In this document: positions 48,101-59,210 of the stretch, piece after piece
How the letters are laid out: each line of letters begins with the position of its first letter
Numbering within the stretch: the first letter of the stretch is position 1
Assembly: GCA_030737875.1 (NCBI GenBank)
Contig: CM060910.1
Coordinates: 632,015,303 to 632,079,302, forward strand
Source of the DNA: Allium sativum
Taxonomy: Eukaryota; Streptophyta; Magnoliopsida; Asparagales; Amaryllidaceae
DNA length: 64,000 bases
Reading direction: 5' to 3'
Notes under the pieces: model-generated
Databases searched by the model: none
What the model was told of the DNA's origin: nothing
The model's input: the letters and a program-made list of their open reading frames with translations, nothing else
Made by a program: the position numbers and the translations under genes

Positions 48101-51100
48101 ATCGAGTAGCGTTGTCGAATATCACTTATTCGAAGAAGAGTAATCGAATATAGTCTATTCGAGTGGAGAAATCAAATGTTATTCATTTGAGAAGAGTTAT
48201 CGAATATAGTTTATTCAAGTGGAGAAATCAAATGTTATTCATTTGAGAAGAGTTATCGAATATTATTTATTCGAAGAGTAGTTATCGAATATTGGTTATT
48301 CGAAGTTAGCTAATCCAAAGGAGTTATTCGAAGTTAGTTAATCCGAAGGAGTTAATCGATGAGTTAATACAAAGGAGTTATTCGAAGTTAGTTAATCCAA
48401 AGGAGTTATTCGAAGTTAGTTAATCCGAAGGAGTTAATCGATGAGTTAATCCGAAGGAGTTAGTCGAAGAGTTAATCCAAAGGAGTTATTCGAAGTTAGT
48501 TAATCCAAAGGAGTTATTCGAAGTTAGTTAATCCGAAGGAGTTAATCGAAGAGTTAATCCGAAGGAGTTAGTCGAAGAGTCAATCCAAAGGAGTTATTCG
48601 AAGTTAGTTAATCCGAAGGAGTTAATCGATGAGTTAATCCGAAGGAGTTAGTCGAAGAGTTAATCCAAAGGAGTTATTCGAAGTTAGTTAATCGGAAGGA
48701 GTTAGTCGAAGAGTTAATCCAAAGGAGTTATTCGAAGAGTTAACCCAAAGGAGTTAGACGAAGAGTTAATCGAATATAGTTATTCGAAAGAAAGTGTTAA
48801 TCGAATATAGTTTATTCGAGTAAAGTAAAAAGGGTTAATCGAATATAAGTTATTCGAGTAGAGTTAGAGAAGTTAAATCGAATTTAGTTATTCGAAAGGA
48901 GTTAATCAATTTGAGTTAAGTTAATCGATTTGAATTAAGTTGAATCGAAATGGAGTAAATCGATTAGAATTAAGTTAATCGAGTTAGAGTAAATCGAATA
49001 TTGGTTATTCGAAGGTAAGTTATTCAAATTAGTTATTCGAATAGAGTTAAAGGAGTTATCGATTTTATTTTGATCGAAAGGAGTTAGTAAATCGAAAGGA
49101 GATTTTCGAATATAGCATATTCAAAAGAAAGAGATCGAATATTGTTTATTCGAAAGAGAGAGATTTCGAATATGAGTTATTCGAAGAGAGATAATCGAAT
49201 ATAGGTTATTCGAAGAAGAGTTAATCAAATAGAGATTACTCGAAAGAGAGTTATACGTCGAATTCGATTATAGCGAATTCGGGAAAGTACTATTTACTTT
49301 CCAGGGTTTAAATCAAGATTTAGTTATTGATTTAGAAATTAGGTGTCTGTTAAATTATTCGAGTTAGGAGATAAAGTTATAATTTAAGTTAGACATTGCA
49401 GAAGTAGGAATTATAACGTTATAGTTATAATCAAACGTTGTCATATAACAAGTGGATTCGTAACCTGAATCCGAGAATTTGCGTAAACAGATGATTGTAA
49501 AAAGTGAGTGATGAACTTCATCTATTTCACAGTAAAGGACGTTGTTCAATTAAGGTCTGCGAGGTAATTATACCCCAACTTGATTGACTTCAGAATTGAC
49601 AAAGGAATAGTTGTGGTTCGATAGAAAAGGTTGATTTGAAATATAGTTAAGTAATAAGCGATTAATGGATTAAGCGTAACGATGTTTTATACAACGTTCA
49701 TTGGAAATCCGTAAATGAGTTTTGGAAACGTTTTCCAAATATAGTCAGATATGTTTTCTAAACATAAAAAATGAAATGTTTTCATGATAAGAATTTAAGA
49801 AATAGAGTTAAGCAAATTCAGAAACTGACTGGAGAGGGTAAGTTGAACGGTTTTCTAAGTGACGATCTGATGTTGGTTTCGACCTTCCGGATTGATACTT
49901 AGAGAATTTGTTCTCATACTAGTTACAGTTAGGGACTGATAGTTGCGAAACAATAGTGATGTGAAAATAAGCTATGGAAATGTTTTCCAATGATTAATAA
50001 CATATATTTTCTAAATATATGAAAAAGGGAAATATGAACATATGATGATTGATCGATCGAATTTCCATTTGGAAATAAGATCGTTGTTTGTACACCGACA
50101 TGTTTTCATTTGATAGTTGAATCACAGACTATCAAAGTTTTTACCATTTTAATGTTGTTAATATGGAGAGACCGGTTGGATTATTATCCAAAGAACCACT
50201 CTGTATCGGCATAAGCGTTGCGAGCAATATGTGCTAAAGATAAATTGAAGACGGAGTAAAGTGCAAGGGCTGTTGTATAAGTCTTAGATAACAGTGACTA
50301 AGATGGATATACTGAATAGTGCCTTCGGTTTGTCCAGTCCCAGGACAACGTATATGGAAGAAGGTCTGACAGAGTATATCCGATGGATCGCGTAAGTTGA
50401 TCTGTGCAAACGTATTCACGTTTGATGGCGGAGGAATTCGTTTCTCTTAGCTATATACCCGTGTTATTTTTGGATAAGTCAATTTGTGATTTGGCGGGTA
50501 TGACGATGTGGCATTCAAAGTGAATGGTGATCAGATGTTCTGAAGATAGACGTAGCTTCTAGCCTCACACCGGGAAGTAACAAAAGTTGGGCTAGGCAGC
50601 ATGGCTGGTTGGGTCATCCCCAAGCAGGGTGTATTGTCACCGATCTAGGGAATATCCATATTTATACTTCTTTTTGATTCTGTATCTTCGGATGACGGTT
50701 TGATGGCCTACAACCGTGGTGGCAATATATTCGCGACACTCAAGCTAAATGAGTGAGCGGTCATGTGTGGCCGGGTTGCAAGACGTTCTTGTTGAACCCT
50801 GAGTGTATCACCTCTAGAGTACACTATTCAGAAGGTGCTCCCATACCTTGTCTGTTGGAATCCATTCTCCGATAAGCGCCCTGCGGTTTATGATTTTATA
50901 CTATGTATGTAGAACGTGAGATGCAAGCGTTTCTGCTAGATTGATACCTATTTGTACTTAGACATTATTATAATATCACAATGATATTGATTGTCAAAGT
51001 TGTTCAGATACTCATAAGGGAAAAACCCGTTCCGTATTCACGGCGTGGTCTTATGAGATATCCTATACCTGTTTTAAACTATTTTACTCATACCAGTCCC

Positions 51101-51491
51101 ATGACTGACCCGGAGTTTACTTTGTTGTTTTCCCTAAACTCTTGGGTGCCTAAATTTGTACGGCCAGTCAAGTAGTCGGGATTTACAGATATACTTGGAG
51201 AGCTTGGAGCAGGAGGCTGCAAGATTTTATAGCTATAGTTATTTCCGCTGTGTTGTAAGTGTTGTACTCTGATAAGTGCTATTGTATATATATAACTATT
51301 TACTTCAAAGTTATGTTATATATTATATGTTATTCGTTCCGCTGTGAGATTCGTGTTACTCTGATGATTCTGATGTTCTTCTTCTTCTTCTATTCTATTT
51401 GTTCTATCTTTTCTTTCTCACCTTCTAAATTCTTTCACTAACGTCTCGGAATTTCCGACTCTCGAGGAGTCGGAAATTTACAGCCGTTACA
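45130..51491 (+). repeat. C LTR3, full length (6,362 bp)
   Basis: Same module order as LTR2. It is 40 bp shorter, mostly from lost units in the minisatellite (47664-49250). It carries TATA 46121-46128, hairpin 46979-46993, palindrome 47194-47215 and stem-loop 50109-50136. It ends CCGTTACA at 51491, and no PBS follows, so it is the right end of the array. The next bases AGAAG would be the target duplication, but the matching left end was lost with the truncation. Confidence 0.94.
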
Positions 51492-51924
51492 AGAAGCCAT
51501 AGGATTTAGACAACTCAAAAGGAAGGAAGAATGAGTGGGACCCAACTCAAAAGGAGGAAATCATGAAGGGAAAGAGAGAGTAAGTGAGGTGTAGAGAGAA
51601 TAGAAGAGAAGGAATTGGAAGAAAGTGACACCTCAAAAGTGATCACATGGATGTGTTTTATTTAATTACCTTAGGAATTGTTTTTGTTTAACTTAATCTT
51701 GACTTAAATACTTAATTTAAATACAAATATCACTAATTAAAATACTTAGCTACTTACTACATAAAATTTTGATATTTGCAAATATTTTCAAAGCTGAATA
51801 TTTTGTTAATCCGATATTTAATTAAACTGAAATTCAAATGGTATATTTTCTAATTAAAACCATATATATTTAAAAATCCATTTAATTCTGATTTTTAAAT
51901 TGACAAAAAATTCAGGTCGTTACA
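51492..51924 (-). mobile_element. Element F: 3' LTR start, truncated
   Basis: On the minus strand it starts TGTAACGACCTGAATTTT at 51924 and runs leftwards until cut off by the right end of C at 51491. It is AT-rich and lacks open frames. It is a different LTR family from A, B and C, although the first ten bases are shared. Confidence 0.7.
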
Positions 51925-51943
51925 ATCTTCCCTACTTAAAAGA
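51925..51943 (-). other. Polypurine tract of element F
   Basis: On the minus strand TCTTTTAAGTAGGGAAGAT immediately precedes the LTR start. Next to it is a degenerate TTTTGAGGGAGAAATT, the equivalent of the AATTTCGAGGACGAAATT end seen in A, B and C. Confidence 0.75.
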
Positions 51944-53069
51944 ATTTCTCCCTCAAAATTGAAACGAAAGAGAAAGCTGAAAAGAATGATATTAAAGAAA
52001 ATGAGTTTACCTAACGAGTAAGCTAAACTTAGATATCCACTTCTTGACTTTTACCAATCTTCTCTGAACCCTCGAATCTCCTCCAAATCTGTGGTTATCT
52101 TTACTACTCAACCCCTACCTTTTAACTATTTATCCATTAAATTGAAGTCTACTGAAGTTGGGGTATTATTACCTCTCAGACCTTGAATGTACAACACATT
52201 TAACTTCAAAGTGTCAAAATTCATCACCACTACTTCCTATTTGGGTTTTAGTTTTAACTCCACGACCATTTTGTTTGATATAAAACTATTCGAGGCACTG
52301 GTATCAAATAATGCTTTAACTATAGTATTCTTAATAGAAAGTTTACCTTCAAGAACTTCCTTTCACCTCACATTCAATGAGGTTGACGGTACATCCTGCA
52401 AGGCATAAGCATGTGCTACCTCTGTCATTTCATTATTGGACAATTCTCTATGATGTGCCCCGACTTATGACAGTTGTAACATTTTCTGGTATCTTGAGTT
52501 TCTCCTTTAGTTATTAATCATTCCTCCTCGGCTTCTTTGGATTTGGACACTTGGTTTCCGAATGTCCCTTCTCTTGACAATTAAATCAAGTCTGGTCTTT
52601 CAACCACTCTTCCTTGGATTTCTTCTTTTTGTTTGGTTCATAATTCTTGTCTCCAAATTTCTTCTTCTTCCATGAACTGTCCTTCTTGTTATCTTTTTCC
52701 TCCAAGGCATTCTGTTTGTCCAGAGATTCAAAACGTTACGCCATATCTACCATCTCCACAAATGATGCTTTCGGATGAGTTGTCATTCTGTTTCGGTACT
52801 TCCTTTGCATCCCTTGAATAAACCTTTCATTTTTCTTGATAGGGTCATGTATCAGTTCCGAATCAAAGCGAAAAAGTTCATTAAACTTATTCAATTATTA
52901 TTGAATAGTCATATCTTCTGGCTTCATGTTGGCGAATTCATAGTATAAGCGAGCTATTCCTTCAGATGGTATAAACCTGCTTTCAAAGACTTTCTTGAAG
53001 CATTCCCAAGAGAAATCCTCTTCGAGTTCTTCTAATGTGATTGTCTCCCACCAAACTAAGGCTTCTTTA
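51944..53069 (-). pseudogene. gag-pr: Element F: degenerate Ty3/gypsy gag and protease, no reverse transcriptase
   Basis: Reading right to left on the minus strand, a Retrotrans_gag-like stretch (about 53069-52898, with WWETIT and FKKVFESRF) comes first, then a gag continuation broken by stops. Two CCHC zinc knuckles follow: FNCQEKGHSETKCP, whose first Cys codon is a stop (about 52575), and CYNCHKSGHIIENC (about 52450). A retroviral-type aspartic protease core comes last: LFDTSASNSFIS at about 52305, where the usual Gly of the D-T/S-G-A motif is Ser. It reaches the purine tract without any reverse transcriptase or integrase. At the right the gag N-terminus, leader and PBS are missing, replaced by an A-like LTR end. 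Several stops and frameshifts make it a pseudogene. Confidence 0.85.
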
Positions 53070-55407
53070 ACGACCCGGGGCATTCGATGCCCGAATTTCG
53101 ACAATAATACATAAAACCCATATCACTTGCCAAAACCCAAATATCGAAAACACCAGATAGTTAATAGAAAGAAATTAGAGGGTGGGATAAGAAAGAAATA
53201 TTAGAATAGATGAAGAAGAAGAACCAACACAACACAGAGTCTCACATCGCAGTGGAACAAAATATAATATAGAAATATCCTTTATTGAGAGCATGAAAAA
53301 TACTTACAAACATCAGAGTACACCAATACACTTGGATAGTTATAACAACCTGTCCTCATAAACAACACATAATGGAATAACTAATACGTCTGAGCTCCTC
53401 CAGCACGTCTCCGGACTTCACAACATCTGATAACCTGAACCCGTAAAACTCGGTCTAACCCGAGCATTGCAAACGCCGAATCAGTCTGGTAAACCAGAGT
53501 GAGAAACCCACTAAGTTTATAGGTAACATCCAACTTGATTTAAAGTTAACAAATCTTTTCTAAAAGAAAAGGATAATCGTAAAACCAGTCCACACGTAAA
53601 CACGGATGGTTTTTACCTTACGATAACCCAAAATGTTTTGAAATCATATCTTTTCTTATATTATAATAGTGTCTAAATCAAATAAATAACCATATAGTAG
53701 AACACTTGCATCTCATGCTCTACATATATAATATAAAATTGAAAACCGCGGGCACTAATTGGAGATTGGATTCCGACTATGAAAAGGTATGGAACCACCT
53801 GCCGATAGTGTATCTCTAGAGAGGAATACACTGGGTTCAACAAGAACATCTTGCAACCTAGCCACACATGACCGTGCACTCATTTCGCTTGAGTGTATCG
53901 AATATATATCACCAATGGTTGGATCAGCAATCGTTTCCCAAAAGGGACAACATCGAATATAATAAAGAAGGAAATGAATTTTCTCTAGATAGGTGATTAT
54001 ACACCCTACTTAAGAGCGACCCACTTAGCCATGCTACCTGCCCGATTTTTGTCATTTCTCAGTTGTGAGGATTGAGGTTAGTATTTAACTTTAGAACATC
54101 TGGCCATCATTTACTTTGAATGCAACATTGTCAGATCTGTCAAATCACTGATTGACGTCCACAAATATATTCTAGATGTAAAAGAAGTGCCCTTCTTTGC
54201 CACCACCAGGTATATTTGTAAAAATCAACGTACATGGTTATAGGAAATACTCTGCCAGACATTCGTCCATACAAGTCATCCAGGAACAGGATGAACCGAA
54301 GGTACCCTCTTACCACATCTTAGGAATCACTTTGTAGATCAGTAGCGAGTAGTCCTTGCAAATCCGTAGACTTCAACCGTGACAGAATTGCAGTATATCT
54401 CTGGCCGCTAAACCAGAGATTATAAGTAATTCTACCGTTTTCTAAAGATCCGTGGTCTTCAATTGCTCTGTCTCGAATAGTATCTGATATGTTCAACTGT
54501 TTACGTATTTGCTGGACAGAATGGTTTTCGAATATAAATTCGATCCCGGTCTTTCTATACCAACAATCGTATAGGCTAGATTTGATAGTCGGTTATTTAA
54601 CTATCAAATAAACAACCATAAAATAAAAATGAATTCACTGGTTAAGTATTCAACATCACTTGGCCCCTCTAATTAAAAATAATTAACGAATAGTTAATTA
54701 AATTTCTAAATATTTCAATATTTTAAAATACGATATTTACTTCTTATTTTAATACTCATATTCTACAAACCTTTTTTTGATACAGAACAATATATTAAAG
54801 CTATATCCAATTTCCTATTTTACTATTATTTCAAAACATTAGTTACAACATTTTCCATGCATTTCTATACTCCAACACTCTTTTGTCCCTGACCGTAAAT
54901 TGGTAAGAGAATAATCCCCTAAGTATCAATCCCGAAGACCAAAATCAACATCAGATTAACACAGAAAAATTATTCAACTCAACCAATCTCCAATTAGGTT
55001 CTAATTCTTAACTTACTTATTATCATTCCATATTATCCCACTTCTAATCCATTTAACCATTTTTCACTTTGAAAATCTCGTTTCAGTTTCATTATTAAGT
55101 ACCGTTAATTTAAATTTAATGTTTTAGCCTCTCACTCCTTTCTATAAACCTTGTTTATAAAACTCTGGTTTAATATAAACCCCTTTATCCCGGTTTCATT
55201 TTCTTAATTCAAACATTAAGTAAAACATTCAATTCAAGCTATCACATTGGCTTAAAATCTCTTTTATAACTTCGTTTAAGATCTCGGTTTTAATATAAAA
55301 TCCTTTCACAAACTCCTTCACAATCCAACTCTTAATTGTTACTCGTCTGCTTATGAATCTTATTAACATAAGAATTTGATTTATAAAACCATTTAATAAC
55401 CACTTAT
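53070..55407 (-). mobile_element. Minus-strand A-like LTR, truncated by element D
   Basis: It begins TTAACGACCCGG, the reverse of an A-type LTR terminus missing its last base or two, then the reversed pyrimidine tail (about 53165-53245) and the whole conserved block in reverse. The stem-loop TTTGATAGT/ACTATCAAA is at 54581-54608. It continues into the AT-rich middle of the LTR and stops at 55407, where element D starts. It may be the 5' LTR of F or a separate insertion. The small frames inside are shadows of nucleotide conservation. Confidence 0.8.
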
Positions 55408-55790
55408 TGTAACAACCCGCATTTTACGTATCGGAAGATCGTAAAATATTTTTATTGTATTCCATGAGGGTTGGATCATTCTCATATTTTAATATGTTTC
55501 TTATGGGGATGTGAGACATGTCTATAATTTTTACCAATTTTGTTTATAAGTATTTTGCCCCTATCAGTCTTGTACAGGGAATAACTTTTGACTCAGGTCG
55601 AATCAGATGGTGAGACCTGTGCCATCGAAAAAGAAATGATTATTGCCTTTCCGTAGAGTGGTTACATTAAAGATTTGGCTCAGCGGTTTGGGAGGAGTCG
55701 CTATTTCAAGGTTTTTCAGTTTGCTGTTCAGGTTTTCAGAGCCTTAATTGGCTGATTTGTAGAGGCCCATTAGTGGGCTGGTGGAATGCA

Positions 55791-55798
55791 ATAAATAG
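55791..55798 (+). promoter_or_regulatory. TATA-like box of the D LTR
   Basis: ATAAATAG in a GGAATGCA...GGGGTGGG context, about 50 bp before a CT-rich segment that would be the transcript start. This is the best TATA candidate in this LTR. Confidence 0.45.
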
Positions 55799-56441
55799 GG
55801 GGTGGGAGGTATGGAGAATAGTTTACTTCCTCAATTCTCTCATTTGGTGTCCTATGTTCCTCCTTCCTCTAGCACCTTTCCAGCATTAAAATCGAGATCT
55901 AAGCTTAGGAAATTGAAGATCTACACCATTTGAGGCTAGATCTACATCGTTTCAAGGGCGAATTCATCGGGTTGAGGAGTTTGGTTTGAATTGCTCGCTA
56001 TCCGAAATCATATTTCTATCATTTTAGCTTGTTTTGGAGAATTGGTGAGTGATATGCATCTCTCACATCAATCAAGTATATGAGTGTTTGATTTTGTTTT
56101 TCATCAAATTCAAGTAGTTTTCCTTAGATCTACATCATGGTAAGTTTTTTTCATATGAATCGCCATAGGATCTAATTTAGTAACTTAAACCGGTAATTTC
56201 TATGCTATTTCATATGTTTATGCAAGTTAGATCCATAATTTAGTTCATATGTTCATTTATCATGATTTGATGAAGTTGCATAATTTAGGTGAAAACCATC
56301 ATATTCATGTTGTTAGTGATTTGGTAACATGCTTACGGTTGTATTGGATGAGTTTATTTCGTCGTTAGAATCGGTTGACGAAGTTTTGGTCAAGTTTGGA
56401 GAAGATTTAGATCAGGCCTGTCATAATTATGAAAATGTCAT

Positions 56442-57058
56442 TGTGTCCGCTTGACCAGAAGTGTGTCTGCTAGACCAGAAGTGTGTCCGCTTGACCAGAA
56501 GTGTGTCCGCTTGACCAGAACTGACCAGAAGCTTGTCTGCTGGACCAGAAGTGTGTCCGCTTGACCGGAAGTGACCAAAAGTGTGTCTGCTCGACCAGAA
56601 TTGTGTCCGCTTGACCAGAAGTGTGTCTGCTCGACCAGAAGTGTGTCCGCGTGACCAGAAGTGTGTCCGCTTGACCAGAAGTGTGTCCGCTCAACCAGAA
56701 GTGTGTCCGCTCAACCAGAAGTGTGTCCGCTTGACCAGAAGTGACCAAAAGTGTGTCTGCTCGACCAAAAGTGTGTCCGCTTGACCAGAAGTGACCAAAA
56801 TTGTGTTTGCTCGACCAGAAGTATGTCCACTCGACCAGAAGTGTGTCCGCTTGACCAGAAGTGACCAGAAGTGATTTTGCTCAACCAGAAGTGTGTCCGC
56901 TTGACCAGAAGTGTGTTTGCTCGACCAGAAGTGTGCTTGCTGGGCCAGAAGTGTGTCCGCTTGACCAGAAGTGTGTATGCTTGAACCAAAGCGTGTGCGC
57001 TTGACCAAAAGCGTGTGCGCTAGACCAAAAGTGTGTGCGCTTGACCAGAAGTGTGTTC
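56442..57058 (+). repeat. 20-bp minisatellite of the D LTR, about 30 units
   Basis: The consensus is GTGTGTCCGCTTGACCAGAA. Variants replace CTTGACC by CTCGACC or CTCAACC, and truncated 10-bp units (GTGACCAGAA or GTGACCAAAA) recur every few units, giving a higher-order pattern. Because 20 is not a multiple of three, a 60-bp super-period yields repetitive open frames in several phases. None is a real gene. Confidence 0.95.
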
Positions 57059-57060
57059 GG

Positions 57061-57180
57061 ATCGGTCCAGCGAGGGATCAGTTGAGCGAGGGATCAGTTG
57101 AGCGAGGGATCGGTTAGTGAGGGATCGGTCAGTGAAGGATCCGTTAGTGAGGGATCGGTCAGTGATGGGTTTGTCAATGA
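57061..57180 (+). repeat. 16-18-bp minisatellite next to the 20-bp array
   Basis: About seven units of GGATCGGTCAGTGA and variants (GCGAGGGATCAGTTGA) start directly where the 20-bp array stops. The two arrays have unrelated unit sequences. Confidence 0.85.
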
Positions 57181-58480
57181 TGTTGTTGGTTTATGAGCAA
57201 TGATGTGGCTTCAACGTATATCCAGATGTGAAGGTTCGAAGCGTTGTGTACGTTGATCGGGGAGATGCAACGAGCATGAAGGCAACTCAAAGGTCGTGAG
57301 TTGGTGGATAATGGTTGCTCGAGAAGGTTGCTTGAGCTATGAATAGTTGTAATTGATAACGATTAGATATGAGAAGGCCGAGGAATTATCATTGTCGTAG
57401 GTTCTAGCAAGCTCAAAGCAGGGGTACGATGGAAAGACCGGTTGTTGGTCAAGTACCCTGGGCGTCGTGTATGGCCTAGACACGTGTTGTGTACAGCGTA
57501 TGAGTTTTTGCTAGAACCTGGGCGTCGAGTATGGTCCTTGATAGTTGATGGCAAATTGTTTAGCCAATCATACAATTAACGATGGTTTCAAAGCAAGGTT
57601 GGAACTGATAGCCAGAGTCAGTCATGGACATTTGAATGCTTGGTTGTATTGATTGTACCATCTCACGGAGATTATCTGACTTCGAATGAGGTGTTCTTTG
57701 GGTGCTTGTCTGATATTGGTTTCGGCCTCTGGGGCTTGTGCTTGGGGGATGCCAAGTTCGAGTTGGGCGGTTTCCGTGAGATATAACTAGACATCGTATG
57801 AGTTGCTTTTGCCATGTATGAATGGTTGCTCTGATTGTCATGGTTAAATTGTCGTTCCTTTGGATGTATGGATTGTAAAGGCTATCACTGTTGGATTTGG
57901 GGAAGACGGGAGTTAAGTTCTTCTCTGGTGTTTGGTAGATTGGTTTGTTAATCTACCTATTCTTATATACTTTATTGATGAAGTTTGTTAGTTGTTTTAT
58001 TGCTCACTAAGACTGTTGTCTGACTCAAGGTTTTATGTTTCCCTTTTATTACCTTGGGTTGTTCATTCGTTTTTAGGTAGGTAGACTAGGTGACAGGTGA
58101 CACGTGATTTCTTAGTGTGGACGATGTAGCTGTTCAGAGGCGAGCTGGAGGCTAACGTACTATCTTCTTTTTACTATATAGTATTTGGATTTCCGCTGTT
58201 TGTTATTCTCTGAGTGTTGTAGTGAGGCAATTTGTATAAACACTATTGTTGTAACTCAAGTCTATGGGTAGTACTTTCTAGTTGTTATGAAAGTCTTGTG
58301 TTTTCTGCTTCACTATTAGACCTGTTGTATATGTTCTATTATATTTCATCCTTGCGCTGTGAGATTTACGACAGGTTTCGATTGTGTTATCATACCATGA
58401 TGATCACCCATAGCTGCCCGGCACGTCTTTTAGTGCTTTATTCCTCTTGTTTAGTGCAGGGGTTATGGGCGGTCGTCACA

Positions 58481-58718
58481 TTTGGTATCAGAGCTCTGGT
58501 TAACGATTTTAGCCAAAATTCCAAGTCGTAATTACGTATGAGAGGCGTTCTTGTAGATTTCAGTTGGATGCTTACTATATATATATATATATTAGCATAT
58601 ATAGTAGTAGTGGTTGTATTCTTTAGCAGTTTTTCTTGGGAGTGGCTAATTATTCTAAATTGCAGAGTGAATTGCGAAAAGCTAGAGATGAGAGTCGGGG
58701 ATGTGGAAGGGCGAAAGG
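58481..58718 (+). other. Start of the D internal region, interrupted by E
   Basis: 238 bp with PBS, a TA microsatellite (about 58559-58580) and a purine-rich leader. No coding start is visible before the insertion of E at 58719. If E inserted here, AAAGG (58714-58718) should recur beyond the window. Confidence 0.65.
58483..58494 (+). other. Primer-binding site of element D (tRNA-iMet)
   Basis: TGGTATCAGAGC two bases after the LTR terminus GTCACA. Confidence 0.92.
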
Positions 58719-58867
58719 TGTTGATACGGTGTAAGCGCGAAGATGGTGTTGAAATCTAAAATTAAATTCAACACCAAGGGTGTGAAATCATACTTCACCA
58801 ATTATGGTTAGAAAATAAAAAGGGCCACAATCACAAATATAAAAACATAAAAGGAAGACAAGGGAGT

Positions 58868-58875
58868 TTTTATAG
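58868..58875 (-). promoter_or_regulatory. TATA box of the E LTR
   Basis: CTATAAAA on the minus strand, preceded by GACGTAGATTCATTTTGAAT and CGAACCA. This layout is common near the transcript start of plant LTRs of this kind. Confidence 0.6.
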
Positions 58876-59210
58876 TGGTTCGATTCAAAATGAATCTACG
58901 TCCACTTTCCAATCATTTTCCATTATGAAATTCCGTTTACAATATGCATAAAAAAGATTCAAAGAGCTTTGATTCCATTGGAGAGAGCTTCATTGTTGGT
59001 TGGAATGGATTTGATTCGCATGAAGTTGGAGAGATGTTGTTTAATCCTTGGAAGCCATTAATGAAGCTTGAAATGGAGCTTGGATTGTTAGAGAATGATT
59101 TTGCAGCTTTTCGGGGTAAAGAAAATCGGTCCCCATTAAAGTGGGGTTGGACCTCTATTTATAGGTGTGGAGCAAATGAGAATTGCCAAAAATATGTAGT
59201 GTAGGGAACC

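Larger units (their letters stand above)
20767..51491 (+). mobile_element. Element C tandem array: LTR(truncated)-INT-LTR-INT-LTR
   Basis: Three C LTRs alternate with two identical-length internal regions: LTR1 20767-22434 plus 35106-35943 (split by B, lacking its first 3.9 kb), INT1 35944-37335, LTR2 37336-43737, INT2 43738-45129, LTR3 45130-51491. The period measured at LTR ends (35943 to 43737) and at LTR starts (37336 to 45130) is exactly 7,794 bp. Both internal regions keep PBS, leader and purine tract and lack coding capacity. Copies differ at roughly 0.6% by eye. Unequal recombination between LTRs of neighbouring or sister elements explains the arrangement. The left truncation carries a 28-bp duplication at the break. 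Confidence 0.93.
55408..58480 (+). mobile_element. Element D: 5' LTR (3,073 bp)
   Basis: It runs TGTAACAACCCGC...GGTCGTCACA and is followed by a PBS. TATA-like ATAAATAG at 55791 precedes a CT-rich transcript start region. Two minisatellites follow (56442-57058 and 57061-57180). The tail has the TTCCGCTG...CGCTGTGAGATT words seen in the other LTRs. No 3' LTR is in the window. Element E is inserted 238 bp into the internal region. The open frames at 56470-57008 on the minus strand are products of the 20-bp repeat. Confidence 0.85.

Noticed and set aside
20767..51491. Assembly error as the source of the C array
   Set aside because: The three copies differ at scattered sites, in minisatellite length and by the B insertion, so they are not one sequence repeated by mistake. 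Long-read confirmation would still be the decisive test.
56470..57008. Three repetitive frames of about 100 residues on the minus strand
   Set aside because: They are translations of a 20-bp minisatellite. The 60-bp super-period keeps several frames open.
56442..57058. Resemblance to a CRISPR array
   Set aside because: Units are contiguous and 20 bp long without unique spacers, in plant retrotransposon DNA.
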